The translations under genes and the position numbers were made by a program. Below are positions 25,254-33,068 of a stretch of 64,000 nucleotides of DNA, piece after piece. The stretch spans positions 62,001 to 126,000 of the forward strand of contig JALHQO010000004.1 in the NCBI GenBank assembly GCA_022841905.1, in the 5' to 3' direction. Origin of the DNA: Hyphomonadaceae bacterium (GTDB lineage Bacteria; Pseudomonadota; Alphaproteobacteria; Caulobacterales; Aquidulcibacteraceae). Position 1 is the stretch's first letter, and each line of letters starts with the position of its first letter. The notes under the pieces were generated by a model. That model saw only the letters and a program-made list of their open reading frames with translations. It searched no databases and was not told the origin of the DNA.

Positions 25254-25623
25254 ACTGCTTTTGTCCGGGCGATCTGTACTGCTGGTCGAGGACGAGATGC
25301 TGAATTTGATGATGTTTGAGGACATCTTGGCCGACCTCGGATGCCAATCCATCACCGTCGCCGCAACCGTAGAGGCCGCGCTTGCGCATCTCGCGGTCAA
25401 AACTTTTGATATCGCCATGCTCGATGTCAATTTGGGCGGCGCAAAGAGCTACCCGGTCGCCGATGCGTTGGCGGCGCGCGGAATGCTGTTCTTCTTCTCA
25501 ACCGGCTATGGCGAAACGGGCATTGAGACGGCCTATCGCGACCGGCCGGTGCTGAGAAAGCCATTCCAGCCCGCGGAGATGGCCGCGCTGCTAAAAGATC
25601 TGCTGGGATCGAAGCCGGGTTGA
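25246..25623 (+). CDS. Single-domain response regulator
   Basis: This 125-residue receiver-only regulator starts MDELLLSGRSVLLVEDEM at the ATG at 25246, overlapping the kinase gene. The acidic pair Glu15/Asp16, phospho-acceptor Asp60 in IAMLDVNLGG and Lys105 in VLRKPFQP are all present. There is no output domain, so it should act through protein contact or as a phosphorelay sink. Pairing with an HWE kinase and a receiver-only regulator is common in alphaproteobacterial general stress circuits; no PhyR/NepR/EcfG genes are in the window. Confidence 0.9.
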   Translation: MDELLLSGRSVLLVEDEMLNLMMFEDILADLGCQSITVAATVEAALAHLAVKTFDIAMLDVNLGGAKSYPVADALAARGMLFFFSTGYGETGIETAYRDRPVLRKPFQPAEMAALLKDLLGSKPG

Positions 25624-25731
25624 TCAGCGCAGCATGAACGGCCACGCCCACCGGCGCGGACGCCCGCGAACCTCTCAACGCGCGAGGTGGAGCATAGCCT
25701 GTCACGCGCGCGCGCTGACGCGGTCGTTTGA

Positions 25732-25745
25732 TTGATGCCGATCAA
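25732..25745. promoter_or_regulatory. Perfect FNR-type box upstream of the LprI-like gene
   Basis: TTGATGCCGATCAA is an exact TTGAT-N4-ATCAA palindrome, 68 bases before the ATG at 25814. Confidence 0.75.
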
Positions 25746-25813
25746 GGAGGGGCTGAACGCCTTCGTTAGTGTGGCGCCAAGGCGGGGACGTTTCCGAAAA
25801 AAGGACGTCTTCA

Positions 25814-26773
25814 ATGATAGTGACACAAATGGAGGGAGCGGCCCAATCGGCGCTCACGTTGCACGCGCGCATTTTCGCGCTGGTCGGCCTATCACTTCTC
25901 GCTTTTGCGCCGCCGGCGGCCGCGCAAAATCAAGATGATCGATACCGCGGCGATGCAGAGTCGTCGTACCGCTATCGCGACACGTCTCAGTCAGACCTGG
26001 ACGCCGCTGACCGGCGTCTCACTGAGATATATCAGCGCCGCATTGCAGAGGCCCGCGCCGCCGATCGCGCCTGGCGGCGCAATCGCCCGCGCAACTGGTT
26101 CAGCCAGGAGACAGCGCTGCGTACGGCCGAACGGTCATGGATCGCCTATCGCGACGCTGATTGCCGCTACCTGGCGCAGCCTTATGTCGGCCGGCGTCAA
26201 TATGACGGCTATCTCCGTGGCTGTTTGCTTGACCGCATCAATGAACGCGCCAGCGCACTTCGCCAGTCACGGTTGACTGGGGCCGATAACGACGATCGCG
26301 ATCAAAGATGGCGTCAACGTTACGAGCGAACCTACAGCTACAATGACGACACCTTCTACCAGCAGTGCCGCAACGGCCCCGATCCGGCAGCCGTTATCGC
26401 CGGCGGTTTGATTGGCGGGCTGATCGGCAATGCGGTCGGCGATAACAATCGAACCGGCCCCACGATTGCCGGCGTGGTGGTGGGCGCCGCCATTGGTGCG
26501 GTCTTGACCAACAATATGGAATGCACTGATCGCAGCTATGCCTATCGCACCTATTATGACGGCCTCAATTCGAACCGTCCCAATAGCGACCACAATTGGC
26601 GCAACCAGAGCAACGGCAATTCTGGCCGCTTCCATGTCGATCAATATTACGAAGATCCGGATGGCTTCCGCTGCGCAACCTACCGCCAGTCCGTCACGAT
26701 CAACAGACGGACACGCCAAACCCAGGGTCATGCCTGCCAACAACCAAACGGCGTTTGGGTGGTGGTGGACTAG
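25814..26773 (+). CDS. Exported LprI-like (DUF1311) protein with glycine-zipper segment
   Basis: This 319-residue protein starts at the ATG at 25814 (AAGGA eight bases upstream) and has a signal peptide ending PPAAAQNQ. The first mature part resembles the lysozyme-inhibitor LprI domain: a DLDAADRRLTEIYQRRIAEA helix, then RTAERSWIAYRDADCRYLA and GCLLDRINERASALRQ. The middle has a glycine-zipper stretch AVIAGGLIGGLIGNAVGD, typical of small outer-membrane or envelope proteins, and the C-terminus is basic and Cys-paired. It probably acts in the periplasm or outer membrane. A perfect FNR box precedes it. Confidence 0.8.
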   Translation: MIVTQMEGAAQSALTLHARIFALVGLSLLAFAPPAAAQNQDDRYRGDAESSYRYRDTSQSDLDAADRRLTEIYQRRIAEARAADRAWRRNRPRNWFSQETALRTAERSWIAYRDADCRYLAQPYVGRRQYDGYLRGCLLDRINERASALRQSRLTGADNDDRDQRWRQRYERTYSYNDDTFYQQCRNGPDPAAVIAGGLIGGLIGNAVGDNNRTGPTIAGVVVGAAIGAVLTNNMECTDRSYAYRTYYDGLNSNRPNSDHNWRNQSNGNSGRFHVDQYYEDPDGFRCATYRQSVTINRRTRQTQGHACQQPNGVWVVVD

Positions 26774-26890
26774 CCGATCGAAGCGACCCGCGTGCGTATC
26801 GGTGCAAATCTAATGCGCCCGGATGCCGGCGGCGGTCTTTTTGATCGCCGCCAGCTGGCGCTCACGGGAAGTCAAAACAGGAGTCGCAGA

Positions 26891-27292
26891 ATGTTGTTGC
26901 CGCACGGCGCCGTCATTGCAGTCATCGATGGCGAGCAGCTTGAACTCTATCGCAATGGCGGCAACGAGGCCAAGCCCGAGCTCTTAGCAATGGATGCGCC
27001 AGCGCTTGATGAACACAATAAGGATAGCGGGGCTCGCCATCTTTCCAGTTCGGCCAATCCAGGCCACTTGCTGGAGGAAGACGCGCATGCCGCCGCAATT
27101 GTGCATTGGCTGAACCGGCAGGCGACGGATGGTGAGATCAAGCATCTGGTTATTGTCGCCCCGCCACGGACCTTGGGGGAGATGAGGCGGCGTTACAGTA
27201 AGCAACTCAAGGCCGCGTTAGTGGATGAATTGCACAAGGACCTGATCGGCCGAAGCAAAAACGATATTTTGGCCGCGCTGCAGACCAAATAG
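26891..27292 (+). CDS. Host attachment-type (baeRF-like) protein
   Basis: This 133-residue protein starts MLLPHGAVIAVIDGEQLELY at the ATG at 26891 with AGGAG nine bases upstream. It has the pattern of the proteins named 'required for attachment to host cells', found throughout alphaproteobacteria: an N-terminal ADG/DGE strand-turn, a central EDAHAAAIVHWLNRQATDG, then LVIVAPPRTLGEMRRRYS and a C-terminal ELHKDLIGRSKNDILAAL. The fold is related to release-factor domains. Despite the name, a cytoplasmic role is likely and the function is unknown. Confidence 0.85.
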   Translation: MLLPHGAVIAVIDGEQLELYRNGGNEAKPELLAMDAPALDEHNKDSGARHLSSSANPGHLLEEDAHAAAIVHWLNRQATDGEIKHLVIVAPPRTLGEMRRRYSKQLKAALVDELHKDLIGRSKNDILAALQTK

Positions 27293-27333
27293 CGATCGCC
27301 GTTTGAAAAGGTGAGGTCGCGGATCGTGCGTTA

Positions 27334-28416
27334 TCAGCGCCCGCGCACCCTCTTGCTCGGCTTGGTCGGATAGGGATTGCCGTCGCTTGAGAGCAAGACC
27401 GCCAGCCAGCGGGTCTTTTTGAACTCCGCCAACATCGCCATGGCAGTCACCGTAAGCGGTGTCGAGAGAAAGGCGCCCGTGGCGCCCAGCAAAACGCCCC
27501 AAAACGCCAGCGACAGCAGAACAACGACCGGATCGATGTTAAGGATGCGGCCCTGCATGCGTGGCTGGATCACATTCCCAACAAAGACGCCGATGGCCTG
27601 CAAGGCGAAGAGCAGCACTAAAGGCTTGGCCAGATCGTCGAATTCCAACAGGCCAAACAGCGCCGGCGCCAAAATCCCCAGCGCCCCGCCAACGATAGGC
27701 ACATAGCTCGCGACGAAGATCACCAGCGCCCAAAACAGGGGTTGCGGCAATTCAAGGGACCACATCACCAGCCAGGATGCGCCGGCAATCATCAGTCCCG
27801 TCACCGTCTGCACCCAAACATAACTCTCGACGGCGCTGCGAATTCTTTCGAGGACGTCGCCAGCTTCACCAAAGCCTTCCTGCTTTGAACTCAAGGCCGC
27901 GACTTTGCGCCCGAAACTCCGTCGTGACGCCATCATGAAGCCGAGATAGATGAGCACGAACATGGTTGCGCTGAGCCCGTTCTGCACCGAGGTCAGCATG
28001 ATGCCCGCCGCTCGTGAGAGATCGATGCGCTCTAATAAGCTCTCGATGTTCGGGGGCAGGGCAAGGCCTAGCCGATCGCCGATGGTCGCAAGAATGCTAT
28101 CGAGCCGAGTGACGTAAGCTTCGGCATTGGCCAGCAAGCCTGTGAGATTGTCGATGATGATCCAGGAGATCAAGGCAAACGCCGCCACGATGACGGCCAG
28201 CGAAAGTCCAAGCGTCAGACCGCGCGGCAAGCTCGGCGCCGCGCGCTTGATCCGGCGCGCGAGTTCGCTCACCACGATAAGAAGGAACGCGGCCAACGCG
28301 AGGGGGGCGATAATGTCGCGTAACAGAAAGATAGCGGCGCCCGTTAAGAGCGTCGCTATCAAGATGGTGGCGTCCATGCTTGGACGAGTGGGCGCCTCCT
28401 CAGGGGTCGTCGTCAT
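27334..28416 (-). CDS. AI-2E/PerM-family transporter
   Basis: This 360-residue inner-membrane protein has about eight helices: two at the N-terminus (ATILIATLLTGAAIFLLRD and LALAAFLLIVVSEL), a third around residue 80, a central soluble part, then a C-terminal bundle including SYVPIVGGALGILAPALFGL, the family signature near residue 240. AI-2E proteins export small molecules, or act as ion or cation antiporters in some species; the substrate here is unknown. The DUF1134 gene lies 23 bases upstream on the same strand, so they are probably co-transcribed with CsbD. Confidence 0.9.
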   Translation of the reverse strand: MTTTPEEAPTRPSMDATILIATLLTGAAIFLLRDIIAPLALAAFLLIVVSELARRIKRAAPSLPRGLTLGLSLAVIVAAFALISWIIIDNLTGLLANAEAYVTRLDSILATIGDRLGLALPPNIESLLERIDLSRAAGIMLTSVQNGLSATMFVLIYLGFMMASRRSFGRKVAALSSKQEGFGEAGDVLERIRSAVESYVWVQTVTGLMIAGASWLVMWSLELPQPLFWALVIFVASYVPIVGGALGILAPALFGLLEFDDLAKPLVLLFALQAIGVFVGNVIQPRMQGRILNIDPVVVLLSLAFWGVLLGATGAFLSTPLTVTAMAMLAEFKKTRWLAVLLSSDGNPYPTKPSKRVRGR

Positions 28417-28439
28417 CTTTAAAAGCGCCGCGTCGCAAC

Positions 28440-29039
28440 TCAGAACGGCAGGACGTGACGCTCTCGCGAATAGGCGAGGTAACCGACATTGACGCCGAGG
28501 CGAAAGCCGACGCCGGCTCGTATCGGCGCCAAGGTCACATCGCCTCGTCTTTGATAATTGACGCCCATGCCGGCTATGAAATAGGCGCTGCCGCTGACGC
28601 CGGGAAAACGCTGATAGATCGCGTCGCCATCGGTGAGGCCGTAGACGAGTGTGAACACCTTGGACGCGTTGGCGCCGGTATCAAACCCGATTGAAGGTCC
28701 TTGCCAAAAGACGCGCCGCGTTTGGCCGTTCCTGAGCTGCATCTCGCCGCTGCCATAGCGCAAGCCAACGCCAAGCGCGCCTGAGACTTCCTCGCCTCGG
28801 ATGTAGCCGGTTGGCCGGCCATTCTCTCGAAACGCCTCCTCAACGATCTCGCTTGCGGCTTCGGCGGTGATGCCAAAAAAATCGGCGACCTCGGCGACGA
28901 TCTCACCTTCTTCGTAAGTCGGCCCCGATTGCGTTTGCGCGTTCGCCGGCGCAGAGGCGCCATTGGTGCTGGCGCAGCCGGCTGCAAAGAGAAAAAACGC
29001 GCCGACGAGCAGCGCGCGGCGCAGGGTGCAGAGGTTCAT
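28440..29039 (-). CDS. DUF1134 family lipoprotein
   Basis: This 199-residue protein has a lipoprotein signal (FFLFAAGCAST) and the DUF1134 core: TYEEGEIVAEVADFFG near the N-terminus, then WQGPSIGFDTGANASKVFTL and a glycine-rich beta C-terminus ending GFRLGVNVGYLAYS. DUF1134 is largely alphaproteobacterial and of unknown function. The fold resembles lipid-binding or YSC84-like domains in outline. It sits between CsbD and AI-2E genes on one strand. Confidence 0.88.
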   Translation of the reverse strand: MNLCTLRRALLVGAFFLFAAGCASTNGASAPANAQTQSGPTYEEGEIVAEVADFFGITAEAASEIVEEAFRENGRPTGYIRGEEVSGALGVGLRYGSGEMQLRNGQTRRVFWQGPSIGFDTGANASKVFTLVYGLTDGDAIYQRFPGVSGSAYFIAGMGVNYQRRGDVTLAPIRAGVGFRLGVNVGYLAYSRERHVLPF

Positions 29040-29065
29040 ACTGCCCTCCTTCTGTAAAACGGGGC

Positions 29066-29254
29066 CTAGCGCTTCTTTTTCCGAGCGTCGCTCAACTTAT
29101 CTTGGAGTTTGCCGACCGCCTTTTGCGCCGAGCCGGCGGTTTTCTCGATGGCGCCTTTAGTCTCCAGGCTTTTGTCGCCCACGGCTTTTCCGACTTGCTG
29201 CTTTGCGCCGCCCATGACTTCCTTGGCGGCGCCTTCGATCCTGTTCTTGCTCAT
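29066..29254 (-). CDS. CsbD-like stress protein
   Basis: This 62-residue protein begins MSKNRIEGAAKEVMGGAKQQ, the CsbD signature, and continues with KAVGDKSLETKGAIEKTAGS. I chose the ATG at 29254 because GGAG lies six bases before it; an ATG twelve bases further upstream lacks one. CsbD proteins are small, hydrophilic, helical and induced by general stress; the molecular role is unknown. A perfect FNR-type box lies 62 bases upstream, making it the likely first gene of a CsbD-DUF1134-AI-2E transcript. Confidence 0.92.
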   Translation of the reverse strand: MSKNRIEGAAKEVMGGAKQQVGKAVGDKSLETKGAIEKTAGSAQKAVGKLQDKLSDARKKKR

Positions 29255-29316
29255 TTGAAGCTCCATTTTTGCAAGCCCCGCCGTCGCAAAGCCTAGCCCG
29301 ATGCGGGTGGTGCGAT

Positions 29317-29330
29317 TTGATTGGAATCAA
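29317..29330. promoter_or_regulatory. Perfect FNR-type box upstream of csbD
   Basis: TTGATTGGAATCAA is an exact TTGAT-N4-ATCAA palindrome, 62 bases before the CsbD start. Confidence 0.75.
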
Positions 29331-29427
29331 GATGCAGGGGCGCTCCTTGGGATCCAATACGCCAACGCGCCGCAATCGCTGGTTCGCTCGAGTAGGCGCG
29401 GCGCAGGCCTCAAGGCAGCGTGGTCGA

Positions 29428-29968
29428 ATGATGGTCGGAGCGACGCTAGTCGAGCTGAGACCGCGTGCGATTTTCGCGCACCGACCGAGCCTCTATCGGT
29501 GGCGCTCGCTTGTGGCGCTTGCGGCTTGTGTCTGGGCTCTTGCCGTTGACGCCTTGGCTCAGCCGGCGACGCCTCACGGTGTTTGGCTCATGGACGCACG
29601 GGTCGCGGTGGAGACCTTTGAGTGCAATGGTTTGATGTGCGGACGCATTGTCCGGCTTGCTGTGCCACGGGACGCATCCGGTGAGCGCCGATCGATGGCG
29701 AAACGGCTGGTTCTACAATCCCGATGACGGGCAAACCTACCGGGTGTCAGCGCGACTGGTCTCAAATGATGTCATGCGCGCGCGCATCTATGTGGGTTTG
29801 CCGATCCTGGGCGAGAACCGGTCGTTGGTGCGCGTGCCACATGGTGTAACGTTGAACCAGCGGGCGGTCTTGGTGTCAGCTGCGCCGGTTTTGAATGACG
29901 CGCAGCAAAACCACAACAATAGCGATGACCAGCAGCACATGGATGAACCCACCCATCGTGTAGGATGA
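29428..29968 (+). pseudogene. Broken DUF2147 gene (internal deletion plus frameshift)
   Basis: The first frame gives a signal-like start and GVWLMDARVAVETFECNG then LMCGRIVRLAVP, the N-terminal half of DUF2147. From about 29690 the rest of the domain, DRWRNGWFYNPDDGQTYRVS and ARIYVGLPILGENRSLVRVP, continues in another frame. Roughly twenty residues expected between them are missing. The downstream frame runs through the normal end into the antisense 48-residue membrane gene. DUF2147 proteins are small periplasmic proteins of about 140 residues. A base-calling error could explain the frameshift but not the missing stretch. Confidence 0.7.
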
Positions 29969-30022
29969 GACAAGGCCCAAGAGCCAAAGCACCACCAAAA
30001 TCACGGCAATCGTGTAGAGCAT
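29876..30022 (-). CDS. lmo0937-family small membrane protein, 48 aa
   Basis: On the minus strand an ATG at 30022, preceded by GGAGGAGAGC, opens a 48-residue protein starting MLYTIAVILVVLWLLGLVSS. The second helix follows as GGFIHVLLVIAIVVVLLRVI and the tail is basic. This two-helix pattern with the central YTMGGFIH turn matches the lmo0937 family of small membrane proteins often seen beside CsbD and general stress genes. It overlaps the end of the broken DUF2147 frame in antisense. The function is unknown. Confidence 0.88.
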   Translation of the reverse strand: MLYTIAVILVVLWLLGLVSSYTMGGFIHVLLVIAIVVVLLRVIQNRRS

Positions 30023-30104
30023 GCTCTCCTCCCTCGCTCGAACGCCCAGGGCTTTTGGGCCTCTGCTTCAAGGGGCAAGCTAACCGGGGGCGAGGCCAAG
30101 GGTG

Positions 30105-30118
30105 TTGCGCTCAATCAA
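30105..30118. promoter_or_regulatory. FixK/FNR-type box between the lmo0937-type and lipoprotein genes
   Basis: TTGCGCTCAATCAA fits TTG[AC]-N6-[GT]CAA. It lies 82 bases before the 48-residue membrane gene (minus) and 56 bases before the small lipoprotein gene (plus). Confidence 0.6.
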
Positions 30119-30174
30119 CTGGACGTCGCCGCTTTCGCGCTAGACTTTCTCTATTGTTTGAAGAGGAGCAGCGC

Positions 30175-30438
30175 ATGAAGTTCAAAACAGTGCTCGCGGC
30201 GGTGGCGGTGCTTGCCTTTGCCGGACTTGGCGCCTGCAGCCAGGAAGGCAGTTCTGAGCAGGCGGGCGAGGATATGGATTCCGCCATCGAGGAAGCCACG
30301 CAGGGCGAAATCAATCGCGGCGATGGCGCCCTGGAGAATGCGGGCGAAGCGATCGATCAAGCGACCGGGCGTGAGAACGACGATCCGGTCGACGCGATCC
30401 ACGACGCCACAGACGACAATCCCGCTACCCAGCCCTAG
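30175..30438 (+). CDS. Small acidic lipoprotein, 87 aa
   Basis: This protein begins MKFKTVLAAVAVLAFAGLGA followed by Cys, a standard lipoprotein signal, with AGAGGAGCAGC just before the ATG. The mature part is short, very acidic and probably helical or disordered (EDMDSAIEEATQGEINRGDG, ENAGEAIDQATGREND). It resembles small entericidin-like or stress-linked envelope lipoproteins in composition only. It follows a FixK-type box and precedes another lipoprotein gene by 18 bases. Confidence 0.75.
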   Translation: MKFKTVLAAVAVLAFAGLGACSQEGSSEQAGEDMDSAIEEATQGEINRGDGALENAGEAIDQATGRENDDPVDAIHDATDDNPATQP

Positions 30439-30456
30439 CGGCGAATAGGGCCGCTC

Positions 30457-31023
30457 GTGAGCAGCTTTCGTTCCATCGCGTTTGCGCTTTGCGTGTTGGC
30501 GACAACCGGTTGCGCCGCCACGACCTACGCGCATCGGACCGGAGATCACCGGGTCGGCGATGCCATCGGAGAGCCGTTCCGAGACAGTGGTTGGACCCGC
30601 GAGAATCCGCCGGAGGTCCTGATACGCGCCGCCGACGCGCCCTACGGGTTGCCGACCGATCTGGAATGCAGCGCGCTCCTGAACGAGATTTCGGCGCTTG
30701 ATCTCGTCTTGGGACCGGACTTGGACGCAACCGATGAGCACGAAGATGAATCCGATCTTGACGGGTCGGCTCTGCTGTCGGGGGCGATCGGGGGCATAGT
30801 TGGACTGCCGTATCGCAGCATCGTGCGCAGGATCTCTGGCGCTGCGGGCAGGGAGCGCGTCCTGCGCGCCGCCATTTTCGCCGGCATGGTGCGGCGCGCG
30901 TTCTTGAAAGGCCTCGCGCACAGCGCATGCGCGCCCGCTGCGGCGGACGCGGAAGCGGCGACGCCGAGCACGGCGGTTCCGGCGCCAGCCGAAGTCGAGA
31001 ATTCGCCGGTTGAACCACCATGA
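30457..31023 (+). CDS. Hypothetical lipoprotein, 188 aa
   Basis: A GTG start gives MSSFRSIAFALCVLATTGCA, a lipoprotein signal with lipobox TTGC. The mature part includes GDAIGEPFRDSGWTRENPPE and a conserved-looking block AADAPYGLPTDLECSALLNE, then a Gly-rich SALLSGAIGGIVGLPYRS and a Pro/Ala tail. The LECSALLNEISALD-LVLGPDLD pattern is seen in alphaproteobacterial envelope proteins of unknown role. It follows the acidic lipoprotein gene by 18 bases and is likely co-transcribed. Confidence 0.7.
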   Translation: MSSFRSIAFALCVLATTGCAATTYAHRTGDHRVGDAIGEPFRDSGWTRENPPEVLIRAADAPYGLPTDLECSALLNEISALDLVLGPDLDATDEHEDESDLDGSALLSGAIGGIVGLPYRSIVRRISGAAGRERVLRAAIFAGMVRRAFLKGLAHSACAPAAADAEAATPSTAVPAPAEVENSPVEPP

Positions 31024-31101
31024 CCAGCGATTGCACCATGTGTGTTCGACCAAGACGGTCGCCAAAAGGAACCAAACCAAGCCGACGCACGTAACAGCGC
31101 C

Positions 31102-31725
31102 ATGAGAAATCTAGTGATACGCCTGTTGTGCGCCTTGTTGATGTTTGGAGGCGAGGCCATGGCGACTGAGGAACCTGCGTTCATCGTCGCGTTTCACGAG
31201 GGCGAATTCGAAGTGCGCGACTATCCCGCGCTCGTTGTTGCGGAAGTCAGCGTCTCGGGTAGTCGCGACCAGGCGTCCAATGCCGGCTTTCGGTTGCTGG
31301 CTGGCTACATCTTCGGCGGCAACACGCGCCGCCAAAGCATCGCGATGACAGCGCCGGTGGTGCAGGAGCGTGCATCGGGCGAGACGATCGCGATGACGGC
31401 GCCTGTCACCCAATCGGGAGAGGAGGGCGCGTGGATCGTCCGCTTCACGATGCCCAGCAATTACACGCTGGAGACGCTGCCAACGCCGAACGACGCGCGC
31501 GTGCGCCTCGTTCCAATGCCAGCGGCGCGCTACGCTGTGGTGCGTTTCTCAGGATTGTCGCGCCCGGCTGATGTCGAGCGCCAGACCGAAGCGCTAAGGA
31601 CGTTCATGGCGCGACAGCAGCTTCGCCCCGCGGGTCCTCCCTCGCTCGCGCGCTATGATCCGCCATGGACGCTATGGTTCATGCGCCGCAACGAGGTCTG
31701 GATTCCGGTTGAGCGGACGGCGTGA
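31102..31725 (+). CDS. SOUL-family heme-binding protein
   Basis: This 207-residue protein starts at the ATG at 31102 and has a signal peptide (VIRLLCALLMFGGEAMA). The SOUL/HBP core is clear: FEVRDYPALVVAEVSVSG, FRLLAGYIFGGNTRRQSIAM, TAPVVQE, IAMTAPVTQ, then FTMPSNYTLETLPTPNDARV and YAVVRFSG. The family binds heme or tetrapyrroles; here it should be periplasmic. The length is normal. No direct FixK box was seen. It is the last gene before the ABC efflux operon. Confidence 0.93.
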   Translation: MRNLVIRLLCALLMFGGEAMATEEPAFIVAFHEGEFEVRDYPALVVAEVSVSGSRDQASNAGFRLLAGYIFGGNTRRQSIAMTAPVVQERASGETIAMTAPVTQSGEEGAWIVRFTMPSNYTLETLPTPNDARVRLVPMPAARYAVVRFSGLSRPADVERQTEALRTFMARQQLRPAGPPSLARYDPPWTLWFMRRNEVWIPVERTA

Positions 31726-31875
31726 GAGTGGGCAGGTCGATTGGGCGAGAGGCTCGCGCCAGAAGCGTCCCCGCGTGCTCGCCCTCGTGAATGCGCCTAA
31801 GGGTCGAACGAGCGTTTGCCCACGCAGCGAGATGAGGACCTTCTCCGTGCGCCGCGGCGAGCTGAAAGTGTATGT

Positions 31876-33063
31876 ATGACGGATGACGTAAGCGTCGCTG
31901 CGCCGCCGCCGCCGCCTCTCAAAGGTAGTGTGCGTCAGATAGCCGATGCCTTGCGGCGCCGCGCAGAGGCTCTTCTCTCCGATCCCAAGCGCCGTCCTGT
32001 TGTGCTTAGTGCGCTCTTGGCCGGCGTTCTCCTCTTTTCGGGGCTTGGCTGGCGGCTCTTGCGGCCTCCCGAGATTGCGGTTGTTGAAATTCAACCAGGA
32101 CCTGTTGAGATTGTGCTTTCTGTGGTCGCACGCGTCCGGCCGGACAATCTCGTTGATGTGCGCTCACCGAATCCTGGTCAGGTCATTCGCTTGTTGCATG
32201 ATGACGGGGATGTGGTGGCGGCGGGCGCACCTCTGGCCATCGTCCGCTCGACTGTGGAGCAAGCGCAAACCGACGCCAACAGCGCGCGCGAACGCGCCGC
32301 ACGCGCCGAACTCGACCGGGCGCAACTGGCGTTCAACCGGACGCGAACGTTGGCGGATCGGGGCTTTGCCTCTGCCGCAGCGCTCGATGAAGCGCGTGCG
32401 ACGCTACGCTCGGCGCAAGCTGGTCTCGCCGCCGCGTCCGCCGATCGGCGCGCCACCGCCGCACAAACGCGGGAGTTCACAATTCGAGCGCCGATGGCTG
32501 GCATCGTCCTGGTGCGCCCGATCGACAACGGCCAGGTGATCTCTCCAGAAACGACTCTGTTTCAACTCGGCTCTCGCAACGGCGTAGAACTTCAAGCAGA
32601 TGTCGACGAAGCCTATGCCGATGTCCTGCGTGCTGGAATGGAGGCGCGCGCGGCGCTCTCGGGGTCCGACGAGATATTTGCAGTTCGCATCACCGAAGTG
32701 TCGCCGCGCGTGGATCCGGCGACAGGCGGGCGCTTGATCAAACTTGCGCCAGTCGAGGCGGCGAACATCCCTCCGGGACGGTCTGTCGATGTAACGATCA
32801 TTGTCGACCGTCGCGAGGCGGGGATTGCAGTGCCGCGCCAGGCAATCATCGACGCCAGCACGGAACCAAAGGTCTATGTGGTCAATGCGAATGGCCGCAT
32901 CATCGTGCGCGCGATCGAAACCGCCGATTGGCCGTCTTTGAACGCGATCGTCGAAAGTGGTCTCGCTTCGGGGGATCGGATTGTGCTCGCGCCGGCCGAC
33001 ACCAGGCCAGGGGCCCAGGTACGCATCCGCGTGCAGCCCAGCGTTTCGACGCCGGGGAGTTAG
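31876..33063 (+). CDS. HlyD/DevB-type periplasmic adaptor of an ABC efflux system
   Basis: This 395-residue adaptor starts MTDDVSVAAPPPPPLKGSVR; one N-terminal membrane helix (VLSALLAGVLLFSGLGWRLL) anchors it. A split lipoyl domain (VRSPNPGQVIRLLHDDGDVV and EFTIRAPMAGIVLVRPIDNG) flanks a coiled-coil hairpin with ARERAARAELDRAQLAFNRT. A beta-barrel domain follows. Permease and ATPase genes come next with no gap worth the name, so this is an adaptor-permease-ATPase (DevBCA-like) exporter linking to an outer-membrane channel. Lipids, peptides or drugs are possible substrates; nothing here decides. Confidence 0.88.
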   Translation: MTDDVSVAAPPPPPLKGSVRQIADALRRRAEALLSDPKRRPVVLSALLAGVLLFSGLGWRLLRPPEIAVVEIQPGPVEIVLSVVARVRPDNLVDVRSPNPGQVIRLLHDDGDVVAAGAPLAIVRSTVEQAQTDANSARERAARAELDRAQLAFNRTRTLADRGFASAAALDEARATLRSAQAGLAAASADRRATAAQTREFTIRAPMAGIVLVRPIDNGQVISPETTLFQLGSRNGVELQADVDEAYADVLRAGMEARAALSGSDEIFAVRITEVSPRVDPATGGRLIKLAPVEAANIPPGRSVDVTIIVDRREAGIAVPRQAIIDASTEPKVYVVNANGRIIVRAIETADWPSLNAIVESGLASGDRIVLAPADTRPGAQVRIRVQPSVSTPGS

Positions 33064-33068
33064 CGCTC

